Below, piece by piece: positions 6,818-13,378 of a stretch of DNA of 16,871 nt (its first letter is position 1; each line of letters opens with the position of its first letter). Origin of the DNA: Candidatus Stahliibacteriota bacterium (GTDB taxonomy: Bacteria > Hydrothermota > Tepidihabitantia > SM23-42); contig SOIY01000223.1 of NCBI GenBank assembly GCA_004376785.1, positions 1-16,871 of the forward strand. Direction: 5' to 3'. A program made the translations under genes and the position numbers. Under the pieces are notes generated by a model. It had not been told where the DNA came from. It made no database searches and was given only the letters and a program-made list of their open reading frames with translations.

Positions 6818-8725
6818 ATGAATGGGTTTAAGCAAAAGATTACAAAAGAAGCAATTAAAAATTTAGAAAAACTCTCATGGCTTTGCCGTGGTGATATTAT
6901 CAAAATGACAACAATAGCTGGTTCAGGCCATCCAGCCGGTTCAATGTCTTCAATAGATATTTATCTGACATTGTTTACATTTGCCAATACTACACCGGAA
7001 AACATTGATGATCCAAAAAGGGATAGAATTATAGTAAGTCATGGTCATACTGCACCAGGATTGTATTCCTGTTTAGCCCGACTCGGATTTATTGATTTAG
7101 AAGAAGTGCTTGTAGGCTTCAGGAATTATGACAGTCCATATGAGGGCCATATTGAAAGAAATGTTCCTGGGGTTGAATGGACGACTGGCAACTTAGGACA
7201 GGGGCTTTCCGCAGGATGTGGTTTTGCATTAGCTTCTAAGTTGACTAATTTAAACTACAATACTTTTGTAGTAATGAGTGATGCTGAACAGGCAAAAGGG
7301 CAGGTTGGTGAGGCAAGAAGATTTGCACGGAAATATGGGTTGAATAATCTAACTGTAATTATCGATTATAACCATTTTCAAATATCCGGGCGGACAGAAG
7401 ATGTAATGCCGGTAGATATCGAAGAAAATTATCTTGCTGATGGCTGGAAGGTTTTAGAAGTTTCTGGTCACAAATTTTATGAATTGTACAAGGCGAGCAA
7501 GAAGGCATTAAAAGATACAGATAATCCCTATGTAATCATTGCTAAGACAATAATGGGTCATGGCGTATCATTTATGGAGAATAGGGCAGATTATCATGGG
7601 AGAGCAACAACAAGGGAAGAGTGTAAAAAAGCCCTCGAAGAGTTAGGGATTGAGGATGATATTGATGAATTATTAAATATTAAGGGTACAAAAAAGATGA
7701 GTCTATTTAATCGTAAACAGATGCCATTACCAATAATCAAAACGGGAAAACCAAAAATCTATGCTGACACCACACATTCAAGAGTTGCATTTGGTGATGC
7801 CCTGGAAGAAATTGCCAGCATTAATTCTAAAAATACGATTGCAGTATTTGATTGTGATCTTGCCGATTCAACAAAAGTCAACAAATTTGCAAAAATCAGT
7901 CCAGAGAATTTCTTCGAAGCCGGGGTGAGCGAACATAATACAGCCACAATTGCGGGAGCGCTATCAATAAATGGAATTTTAACAATATGGGCAGACTTTG
8001 GCGTTTTTGCAATTGGCGAGGTTTATAATCAATTAAGACTTAATGATATTAATGATACCAACTTAAAAATTGTTGCTACACACCTGGGTTATAATGTAGG
8101 TCCAGATGGCAAAACCCATCATTGTATTGATTATATTGGGTTATTAAAGAATCTTTTCGGCGTAAAATTAATAATTCCAGGTGATCCCAACCAGACTGAT
8201 CATATCACAAGATATATTTTAAGCCAATCAGGCAATCACATCATGGGTCTTTCAAGAACAAAATTGCCGATAATTAAAACTGAGGATGGAAAAATATTTT
8301 TCAACGAGGATTATAAATTTACATACGGTAAGGTTGACTTAATTCGGGAAGGTAATGACTGCACTGTATTCACTTTGGGCTCAATGTTGAGTCAGGCTAT
8401 ATCAGCATGGGATAGATTAAGGGAGATGGGTATTAGTGCCCGTATATATAATATTTCGTCTCCCCTTGAGATTGATAAAGAAATAATTACAGACGCGGCA
8501 ACAACTAATTTAATTGTTACATATGAGGATCATATTATTGCATCAGGATTAGGAAGCGTTATTGCTCAGATAATCGCTGAGAATAATTTGGACACAGATT
8601 TCATTAAGATCGGGATAAATGAGTTTGGTGGTTCAGATAAACCTGAAGTTCTTTATAAAAAGTATTCACTTGATGCTGATTCGCTGGTTGAGATAATAAA
8701 AGATAAGATAAACAGTAGGCAGTAG
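6818..8725 (+). CDS. tkt: Transketolase (full-length, both TPP domains)
   Basis: This TPP-dependent enzyme transfers two-carbon ketol units between sugar phosphates in the non-oxidative pentose phosphate pathway. It has 635 residues, close to typical full-length enzymes. Conserved histidines are visible in GHPAGS (H38), SHGHTAP, EGHIERN, ADYHGRA and DGKTHH. Mg/TPP ligands D155 and N185 and the catalytic glutamate E372 (GVSEHN) are present. The usual GDG motif reads SDAE (154-157), so both motif glycines are replaced while the Asp and Asn remain. This suggests a divergent but active subfamily. It lies 36 bp after rng on the same strand, probably in the same operon, and is followed by a terminator-like hairpin. 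Substrate preference is unproven. Confidence 0.85.
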   Translation: MNGFKQKITKEAIKNLEKLSWLCRGDIIKMTTIAGSGHPAGSMSSIDIYLTLFTFANTTPENIDDPKRDRIIVSHGHTAPGLYSCLARLGFIDLEEVLVGFRNYDSPYEGHIERNVPGVEWTTGNLGQGLSAGCGFALASKLTNLNYNTFVVMSDAEQAKGQVGEARRFARKYGLNNLTVIIDYNHFQISGRTEDVMPVDIEENYLADGWKVLEVSGHKFYELYKASKKALKDTDNPYVIIAKTIMGHGVSFMENRADYHGRATTREECKKALEELGIEDDIDELLNIKGTKKMSLFNRKQMPLPIIKTGKPKIYADTTHSRVAFGDALEEIASINSKNTIAVFDCDLADSTKVNKFAKISPENFFEAGVSEHNTATIAGALSINGILTIWADFGVFAIGEVYNQLRLNDINDTNLKIVATHLGYNVGPDGKTHHCIDYIGLLKNLFGVKLIIPGDPNQTDHITRYILSQSGNHIMGLSRTKLPIIKTEDGKIFFNEDYKFTYGKVDLIREGNDCTVFTLGSMLSQAISAWDRLREMGISARIYNISSPLEIDKEIITDAATTNLIVTYEDHIIASGLGSVIAQIIAENNLDTDFIKIGINEFGGSDKPEVLYKKYSLDADSLVEIIKDKINSRQ

Positions 8726-8730
8726 ACAGC

Positions 8731-8769
8731 CCCGCACTTTCGAAGAAAGATGCGGGATGCTCAATTTTT
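8731..8769 (+). terminator. Rho-independent-like terminator after transketolase
   Basis: The arm CCCGCACTTTC (8731-8741) pairs across a GAA loop with GAAAG-A-TGCGGG (8745-8756). The stem has 11 bp with one bulged A. A run of five T (8765-8769) follows 8 nt after the stem. The stem is strong but the T-run is displaced, so efficiency is uncertain. It starts 6 bp after the tkt stop. Confidence 0.55.
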
Positions 8770-8797
8770 CGACTAAATCAAGATTTAGACAAAATTG
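8762..8797. repeat. Second hairpin directly after the tkt terminator
   Basis: Nested inverted repeats are seen. CAATTTT (8762-8768) matches AAAATTG (8791-8797), and CTAAATC (8773-8779) matches GATTTAG (8782-8788) around a 2-nt centre. It shares the T-run of the preceding hairpin, so the two structures overlap slightly. Just before them the sequence CAGTAGGCAGTAGACAG (8713-8729) repeats with 7-bp period across the tkt stop codon. Beyond the hairpins and the promoter at 8823, the 8726-8981 gap shows no gene. Confidence 0.5.
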
Positions 8798-8822
8798 GCA
8801 TAGGCAGATATAGTGTTGCTTC

Positions 8823-8850
8823 TTGACATTCCATTTTAGATTGCTAAAAT
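8823..8850 (+). promoter_or_regulatory. Sigma-70-type promoter of gdh
   Basis: A perfect TTGACA (8823-8828) is followed after 16 bp by TAAAAT (8845-8850). The predicted start is near 8857, giving a leader of about 125 nt before gdh. Together with the upstream terminator-like hairpin it makes gdh a separate transcription unit. Confidence 0.75.
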
Positions 8851-8931
8851 AACAGACGGATATGCGAAAAACTCCAGCTTGACGAGGAAGTATTCGTAAA
8901 GAAAATTATTAAGAGACTTTGTGATAAATTT

Positions 8932-8957
8932 TTTTAGGTATTTTAGGCATTTAGGTA
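8932..8957 (+). repeat. Short tandem repeat in the gdh leader
   Basis: Three adjacent copies read TTTTAGGTA (8932-8940), TTTTAGGCA (8941-8949) and TTTAGGTA (8950-8957). They lie between the promoter and the SD (AGGAGG, 8971-8976). A role as an operator or a translation element is possible but unsupported. Confidence 0.55.
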
Positions 8958-8981
8958 TTTAATATATTCGAGGAGGTTTAC

Positions 8982-10256
8982 ATGACTAAAGAGTCAAAAA
9001 AGAAAGCAAGTGTATATGAAAATGTAACCAAACAATTCAATAAAGCAGCGGATTTAATGGGTCTTGATTCAGAAATTCGCAAGATCCTGGCAAAGACGAC
9101 TAATGAGATTATTATTAATTTTCCTGCAAAAATGAATGATGGCAGAATCGAAATGTTCACAGGCTACCGGGTGCAGCACAACAATGTACTGGGTCCATAC
9201 AAAGGTGGGCTCAGATATCATCCGGCAGTTAATATCGATGAGGTAAGGGCGCTCGCGACCTGGATGACATGGAAGTCGGCAATAATCAATATTCCTTTTG
9301 GTGGTGCAAAAGGAGGAATCCAGTTTGATCCCCACAAGTATTCACTCACTGAGCTGGAACGAATAACCCGGCGTTTTACCTTTGCTCTGGGTAGTAATAT
9401 TGGGCCAGAATATGATATTCCTGCGCCAGACGTTAACACAAACGCACAGACCATGGCGTGGATTTTAGATACTTATTTATCAACACAACCTCCACACGAA
9501 CGGCAGCGTTGTACCCATGTGATTACTGGTAAGCCTATAGAAGCAGGTGGTAGCTTAGGCCGCGATAAGGCAACAGGTCAAGGTGTTGTTTTTACTATTG
9601 AGGAATGGGCAAAGGATAAGGGCTTTAATTTAAATGGCGCAACATACACAGTACAGGGTTATGGTAATGTTGGTTCATGGGCAGCTCATTTATTAAAGCC
9701 GCATGGATCAAAGCTCATCGCTGTTGAAGATGTTACTGGAGCAATTGCTAATGCAATGGGGATTGATCCAGATGACCTTACTGCCTATGTTAAGAAGACC
9801 GGCGGTGTTAAGGGTTATACAAAAGCCAAGCCAATTGACCACAAAACCCTGTTGAGCACAAAAGCCGATATTTTTATACCAGCGGCACTCGAAAACCAGA
9901 TCATTGCTGAAACTGCACCATTATTAAATATCAAGGTTGTTGCTGAAGGCGCAAATGGTCCAACTGACCCGGATGGCGATGAGATTTTACAAAAGAAAGG
10001 GATTGATATAATTCCTGATATTCTATGCAATGCCGGCGGTGTTGTTGTCAGCTACTTTGAATGGCTCCAGAACAAACGGAGTGAATTCTGGGATCTTGAA
10101 GAAGTAGACAACAAATTACACAAGAAGATCGTTAATGCCTATGAACGGGTACGCGAAACAGCTAAGGAATTCAATACTGACTGGCGTACTGGTGCCTATA
10201 TTGTCGCTTTGAGACGCCTGGAAACAGTGTACAAAGAGCGCGGAATCTTTCCATAA
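8982..10256 (+). CDS. gdhA: Glutamate dehydrogenase
   Basis: This enzyme oxidatively deaminates glutamate to 2-oxoglutarate and ammonia, or the reverse. It has 424 residues, the size of hexameric family-I bacterial and archaeal enzymes. The substrate domain shows GPYKGGLRYHP and the active-site lysine K110 in PFGGAKGG. It is followed by PEYDIPAPDVNTNAQTMAW with the catalytic-region Asp. The Rossmann domain has the dinucleotide loop GYGNVG. The second strand ends in AVEDVTG; acidic residues there suggest NAD+ preference (inference). The ATG follows AGGAGG with 5-nt spacing. Translation ends in a tandem TAATAA. It has its own promoter and converges with purF, so it is probably monocistronic. 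Confidence 0.95.
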   Translation: MTKESKKKASVYENVTKQFNKAADLMGLDSEIRKILAKTTNEIIINFPAKMNDGRIEMFTGYRVQHNNVLGPYKGGLRYHPAVNIDEVRALATWMTWKSAIINIPFGGAKGGIQFDPHKYSLTELERITRRFTFALGSNIGPEYDIPAPDVNTNAQTMAWILDTYLSTQPPHERQRCTHVITGKPIEAGGSLGRDKATGQGVVFTIEEWAKDKGFNLNGATYTVQGYGNVGSWAAHLLKPHGSKLIAVEDVTGAIANAMGIDPDDLTAYVKKTGGVKGYTKAKPIDHKTLLSTKADIFIPAALENQIIAETAPLLNIKVVAEGANGPTDPDGDEILQKKGIDIIPDILCNAGGVVVSYFEWLQNKRSEFWDLEEVDNKLHKKIVNAYERVRETAKEFNTDWRTGAYIVALRRLETVYKERGIFP

Positions 10257-10286
10257 TAAGGTAGGTAGTAAAGAAATAATAATGGT

Positions 10287-10302
10287 CCGCCATTTAAGGC
10301 GG
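10287..10302. terminator. Bidirectional terminator candidate between gdh and purF
   Basis: CCGCC (10287-10291) and GGCGG (10298-10302) form a 5-bp GC stem with loop ATTTAA. Downstream sequence is moderately T-rich both ways (TGTTGTTT on plus; ATTATTATTTCTTT on minus). It lies midway in the 105-bp gap between convergent genes. The stem is short, so confidence is modest. Confidence 0.4.
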
Positions 10303-10361
10303 TGTTGTTTGGGATGAATTTTGATCAGTGGATTTAGTTTTTAATTTGTAGTATAAACATA

Positions 10362-11801
10362 CTAATCCTCAAATTTTGCGATTTTGGTCATCATTCTGTC
10401 GGCTTCAATACGCTCTAAAAGAAGTGGAGGAATTTTGGTTGGGTAAGAGCCTGTAAAACAGGCTGTGCAGAAACCTTTGAGTCCTGACCCAACCCCTCTT
10501 ATTAATCCTTCTATGCTTTGATATATGAGGGCATCTGCTTTTATAGACCTTTTGATTTCTCTAATTGATTTGTCTCGTGCAATGAATTCACCTTTTGTCT
10601 GCATGTCAATGCCATAAACACATGGAAATCTTAAAGGTGGGGAGTATGATGCATAATATACCTCTTTTGCACCAACGCCTTTGAATAGTGAGATTATTTC
10701 TCTCGATGTATTTCCTCGGACAATTGAATCGTCAATAAGTAATACCTTTTTATTCTTTATTTCAGATTTTATGGGGTTGAGTTTTAATCTAATTGCTTCA
10801 ATTCTTTCGGCTTGAGTTGGCATTATAAAGGTTCTGTATATATAGCGATTTTTTATTAATCCCTCCCGGTATTTAACATTAAGCACTTCAGCGACAGTTT
10901 GAGCTGCGCCCCTTGCAGTATCCGGGATAGGGATAACCACATCAGGTTTGATTTTTTGTTTTAGACATTCCTTGCCAAGTTGCTCACCAAGACGCAGTCT
11001 TGCCTCATATACACCAAGACCGTCAATAATAGAATCAGGCCGAGCAAAATACACATATTCAAATATACATGTTGCCTTACGACCTTTTGCAATCTGTTTT
11101 TTGTAGAAATTACCTTTGGTGTTAATAAACACGGCTTCGCCAGGTTTTACATCAGTTATGTTCTTATATCCTAAAAGATCAAGGGCAACTGTTTCTGATG
11201 CAAAGCAGTAGCTATTTCTGTTTTTTCCAAAGACTAAGGGTTTTATGCCATTTTTATCCCGGAATGCAAGGAGCCCTTTTTTGGCAATAACACATACAAT
11301 AGCAAAACTGCCGATCATTTTTTTGTAGATCTTGCTTAATGCGCTAAACAATTTTTCTGGTTCGAGGTCTCTTAGGTTCATTTTTGTTAATTCGATTGCT
11401 AAAAGATTCAAAATGACCTCGGCATCACAGTTTGAATTTAAATAGCGGAGTTCATTATCAATCAAATTTTTCTTCAGATCGAAATAATTGACCAAGTTAC
11501 CATTATGAGCAAGAGTTATTCCATATGGCGTGGTGATAATGAACGGCTGGGCGTCTTCAGCACTGCCAGAACCAATCGTGGGATAGCGGACATGACCAAT
11601 GCCAATATTCCCCTTAAGACGTGCAAGATTTTTTGGATTGAAAACATTTAAAACCAGGCCATTGCCTTTTTTTAATTGAAACCTTTCATCAAAGGTCACA
11701 ACCCCTGATGCATCCTGGCCGCGATGTTGAAGAGCAATCAAGGCAGGATAGATTTTATCTATAGCCTGTTCTTTGGTGATTACACCGACTATGCCACACA
11801 T
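10362..11801 (-). CDS. purF: Amidophosphoribosyltransferase (glutamine PRPP amidotransferase)
   Basis: This enzyme catalyses the first committed step of de novo purine synthesis, turning PRPP and glutamine into phosphoribosylamine. It has 479 residues. The Ntn-type glutaminase domain starts MCGIVGV; Cys2 becomes the N-terminal nucleophile after Met removal. That fixes the start at ATG 11799-11801 rather than a TTG three codons earlier, and means there is no long propeptide. The phosphoribosyltransferase domain carries the PRPP loop VLLIDDSIVRGNTS (about 353-366). Cysteines C245, C394, C445 and C448 match the four [4Fe-4S] ligands of the B. subtilis type, so this is the oxygen-sensitive Fe-S form. 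It is last in a four-gene minus-strand unit. A perfect 8-bp hairpin lies 7 nt before its start codon. Confidence 0.95.
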   Translation of the reverse strand: MCGIVGVITKEQAIDKIYPALIALQHRGQDASGVVTFDERFQLKKGNGLVLNVFNPKNLARLKGNIGIGHVRYPTIGSGSAEDAQPFIITTPYGITLAHNGNLVNYFDLKKNLIDNELRYLNSNCDAEVILNLLAIELTKMNLRDLEPEKLFSALSKIYKKMIGSFAIVCVIAKKGLLAFRDKNGIKPLVFGKNRNSYCFASETVALDLLGYKNITDVKPGEAVFINTKGNFYKKQIAKGRKATCIFEYVYFARPDSIIDGLGVYEARLRLGEQLGKECLKQKIKPDVVIPIPDTARGAAQTVAEVLNVKYREGLIKNRYIYRTFIMPTQAERIEAIRLKLNPIKSEIKNKKVLLIDDSIVRGNTSREIISLFKGVGAKEVYYASYSPPLRFPCVYGIDMQTKGEFIARDKSIREIKRSIKADALIYQSIEGLIRGVGSGLKGFCTACFTGSYPTKIPPLLLERIEADRMMTKIAKFED

Positions 11802-11808
11802 AATGGGC

Positions 11809-11827
11809 AATTCGCCTTCGGCGAATT
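11809..11827 (-). promoter_or_regulatory. Perfect hairpin just upstream of the purF start codon
   Basis: AATTCGCC and GGCGAATT form a perfect 8-bp stem around a 3-nt centre (GAA in the mRNA sense), ending 7 nt before ATG 11801. The only SD-like bases (GAAGG) sit in the loop and stem. The hairpin may therefore limit ribosome access. It abuts the heptad repeat at 11828 exactly. Confidence 0.6.
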
Positions 11828-11932
11828 AAGTTCCAAATTCCAAGAACCAAGAACCAAGAACCAAATGTCAAGTTCCTGGAAGCTAATGTCGAATTTGTTT
11901 CGGATTTCTAATTTAGGATTTAGGATTTTCTT
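11828..11932. repeat. Fifteen in-phase 7-bp units between the HIT gene and purF
   Basis: On the plus strand the units read AAGTTCC, AAATTCC, AAGAACC (three times), AAATGTC, AAGTTCC, TGGAAGC, TAATGTC, then GAATTTG, TTTCGGA, TTTCTAA, TTTAGGA (twice), TTTTCTT. No phase slip occurs over 105 bp. The first part is of AA..CC type and the last part of TTT.GGA type, so the halves are roughly reverse-complementary. The unit AAATGTC is shared with the element at 2780-2884. The element stops 4 bp before the HIT stop codon and fills the intergenic space. Confidence 0.9.
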
Positions 11933-11936
11933 CACT

Positions 11937-12425
11937 TTATGGTTTATCTAAACGTTTAAGCCCTTGCTTAATCTTCTCGTAGGTATGTAAAAGTGCTTCT
12001 GATACGACTTTTGTATCAGATAAAATCGGCATGAAATTTGTGTCTCCTTGCCATCGTGGAACAATATGAACATGGATATGGTCAACCACTCCAGCACCAG
12101 CAACTTGTCCCTGATTTATACCGATATTAAAACCTTGCGGTTTCATTGTAATATTAATAGCTTTTATCACCCTGACGAGCAGACAATTAATTTCCAAAAT
12201 TTCATCATCATTGAGATACTCTAAAGCTCCAATATGTCGAACAGGGGCAACCATAAGATGACCATTATTATAGGGATAGCGATTCATTATGGTAAATGCC
12301 TTTACTCTTTTTTCGATTATCAGTGCTTTTTTATAATTTTTTGATTTTAAGCCTTTGCAGAAAAAACATCCTTTTCCTGGATTACGGATATACTCAACCC
12401 GCCACGGTGCCCACAATTTTTCCAC
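11937..12425 (-). CDS. HIT-family nucleotide hydrolase/phosphorylase (Ap4A-type)
   Basis: This 162-residue cytoplasmic HIT protein is most like zinc-containing Ap4A hydrolase/phosphorylase enzymes. The catalytic HIT triad HIHVH is at H116, H118 and H120, followed by IVPRWQGDTNFMP. The N-terminal LWAPWR, the CFFC pair (C20, C23) and YPYNNGHLMVAP match the Ap4A phosphorylase-like subgroup. The start is placed at GTG 12423-12425 because LWAPWR then begins at residue 4, as in relatives, and a GGAGA (12434-12438) lies 8 nt upstream. A GTG at 12438-12440 is also in frame but has no SD. It begins 2 nt after the PP-loop gene stop. The exact substrate is not shown. Confidence 0.88.
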   Translation of the reverse strand: MEKLWAPWRVEYIRNPGKGCFFCKGLKSKNYKKALIIEKRVKAFTIMNRYPYNNGHLMVAPVRHIGALEYLNDDEILEINCLLVRVIKAINITMKPQGFNIGINQGQVAGAGVVDHIHVHIVPRWQGDTNFMPILSDTKVVSEALLHTYEKIKQGLKRLDKP

Positions 12426-12427
12426 CT

Positions 12428-13378
12428 TTATATTCTCCACTTAGCCAATTCTTCGTTATTTACTGCCTTCACACGTACTTTCTTAGTCTTTCCTTTATGT
12501 TTGTATAATACTTCAATGCTATTTTCATTTTTGTTATCACTATAGCGTACTGTGATCGCCGCAGCTGTTTTAATATATTTTTTGTCACCTACTAATAGTG
12601 CATTAGGACTTCCTGTATCCGGGACGTAAAAAAAGAAATCTTGGGGAATCAATAAATTCTCGATGCATTTATTTTCTTCTTCATTGCGTCCGACAATCAA
12701 TTTTGTCTCTAGTGATAGTCTGAAGAGACGCCCAATCTTCAACAATTCGATATCCCTAACTACTATTTTTTCTTGCGATCTCATTAGGTCAGCTACTCTT
12801 CTACAAAATCCTGGGTCAGTCAAAAGACAGCCACCACTGGGTGAAGAAAAACTGGTTAAATCCATGGTTTGTGCCAGGCTAAGTGTAAACTTGCGTGACC
12901 TGCCTCTTATTTTCAATAAAAGATTCCTGTCAACTAATCCCTTTTGCTCAGGTATTGTAGGTGGCAATAACCCACCGCTCAGTGGCCTAACAATCATTCC
13001 TTCAACACCAGCAGCTTTGTCTGATAGCATAAGTTGATCAAAACGCTGAGACATTGGTCGTTGATCAAGCACCTCGCCAGTAACAATGAAATCAGCTTTT
13101 ATCTTTTTCATATATACTTTTGCTTTTTTTAACATTAGAATTCGACAATCAACACAGGGATTTAAGGCTTTGCCGTAGCCATATTGAGGATTTTGGATAA
13201 TATTAATTAATTCTTTTGTAACATCAATCGTCTTCAAATCAGGCGCTTGTGGAGGATTTTTTAACGAGAGAAATTTATGCGATATATATAGTGGAAAGAC
13301 CTTTGCATTCCATTCTTTTGTAATATATAGAGCAAGGGTGGAATCTAATCCACCAGAATATAAGACAACTACCTTCAT
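12428..13378 (-). CDS. PP-loop ATP-dependent tRNA thiolase-like protein (MnmA/ThiI-related) with C-terminal DUF814-like domain
   Basis: This 316-residue protein begins with a PP-loop SGGLDS (residues 8-13), used to adenylate a substrate. A CVDC motif (C75, C78) sits where MnmA carries its first catalytic cysteine. SGGCLLTDPGFC (C184, C192) sits where a second catalytic cysteine would be. This pair suggests sulfur transfer to a tRNA uridine. The C-terminal part (about 205-316) contains GRLFRLSLETKLIVGRNEEEN, like the DUF814/NFACT-R type domain, and lacks the MnmA beta-barrel and the ThiI THUMP domain. It is therefore probably a distinct thiolase-like family often labelled MnmA or ThiI. The ATG overlaps the upstream stop as ATGA (13375-13378). 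The modified position is unknown. Confidence 0.78.
   Translation of the reverse strand: MKVVVLYSGGLDSTLALYITKEWNAKVFPLYISHKFLSLKNPPQAPDLKTIDVTKELINIIQNPQYGYGKALNPCVDCRILMLKKAKVYMKKIKADFIVTGEVLDQRPMSQRFDQLMLSDKAAGVEGMIVRPLSGGLLPPTIPEQKGLVDRNLLLKIRGRSRKFTLSLAQTMDLTSFSSPSGGCLLTDPGFCRRVADLMRSQEKIVVRDIELLKIGRLFRLSLETKLIVGRNEEENKCIENLLIPQDFFFYVPDTGSPNALLVGDKKYIKTAAAITVRYSDNKNENSIEVLYKHKGKTKKVRVKAVNNEELAKWRI

Noticed and set aside
6778..6831. 17-codon ORF overlapping the rng stop (ATGA)
   Set aside because: No SD of its own, and it overlaps the transketolase start in another frame.
10349..10364. TAGTAT/ATACTA hairpin at the purF stop
   Set aside because: Only 6 AT-rich base pairs and no T-run; the GC hairpin at 10287 is a better terminator.
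11802..11810. Three-codon upstream extension of purF from a TTG
   Set aside because: PurF needs Cys directly after the initiator Met; ATG 11799-11801 gives MCGIVG exactly.
11866..11871. Minus-strand TTGACA upstream of purF
   Set aside because: It arises from heptad units and has no TATAAT-like box at 16-18 bp.
12663..13037. Open frame of 124 codons antisense to the PP-loop gene
   Set aside because: No SD or recognisable domain; it mirrors a well-supported gene. The same holds for the other long antisense frames inside korA, gdh and tkt.
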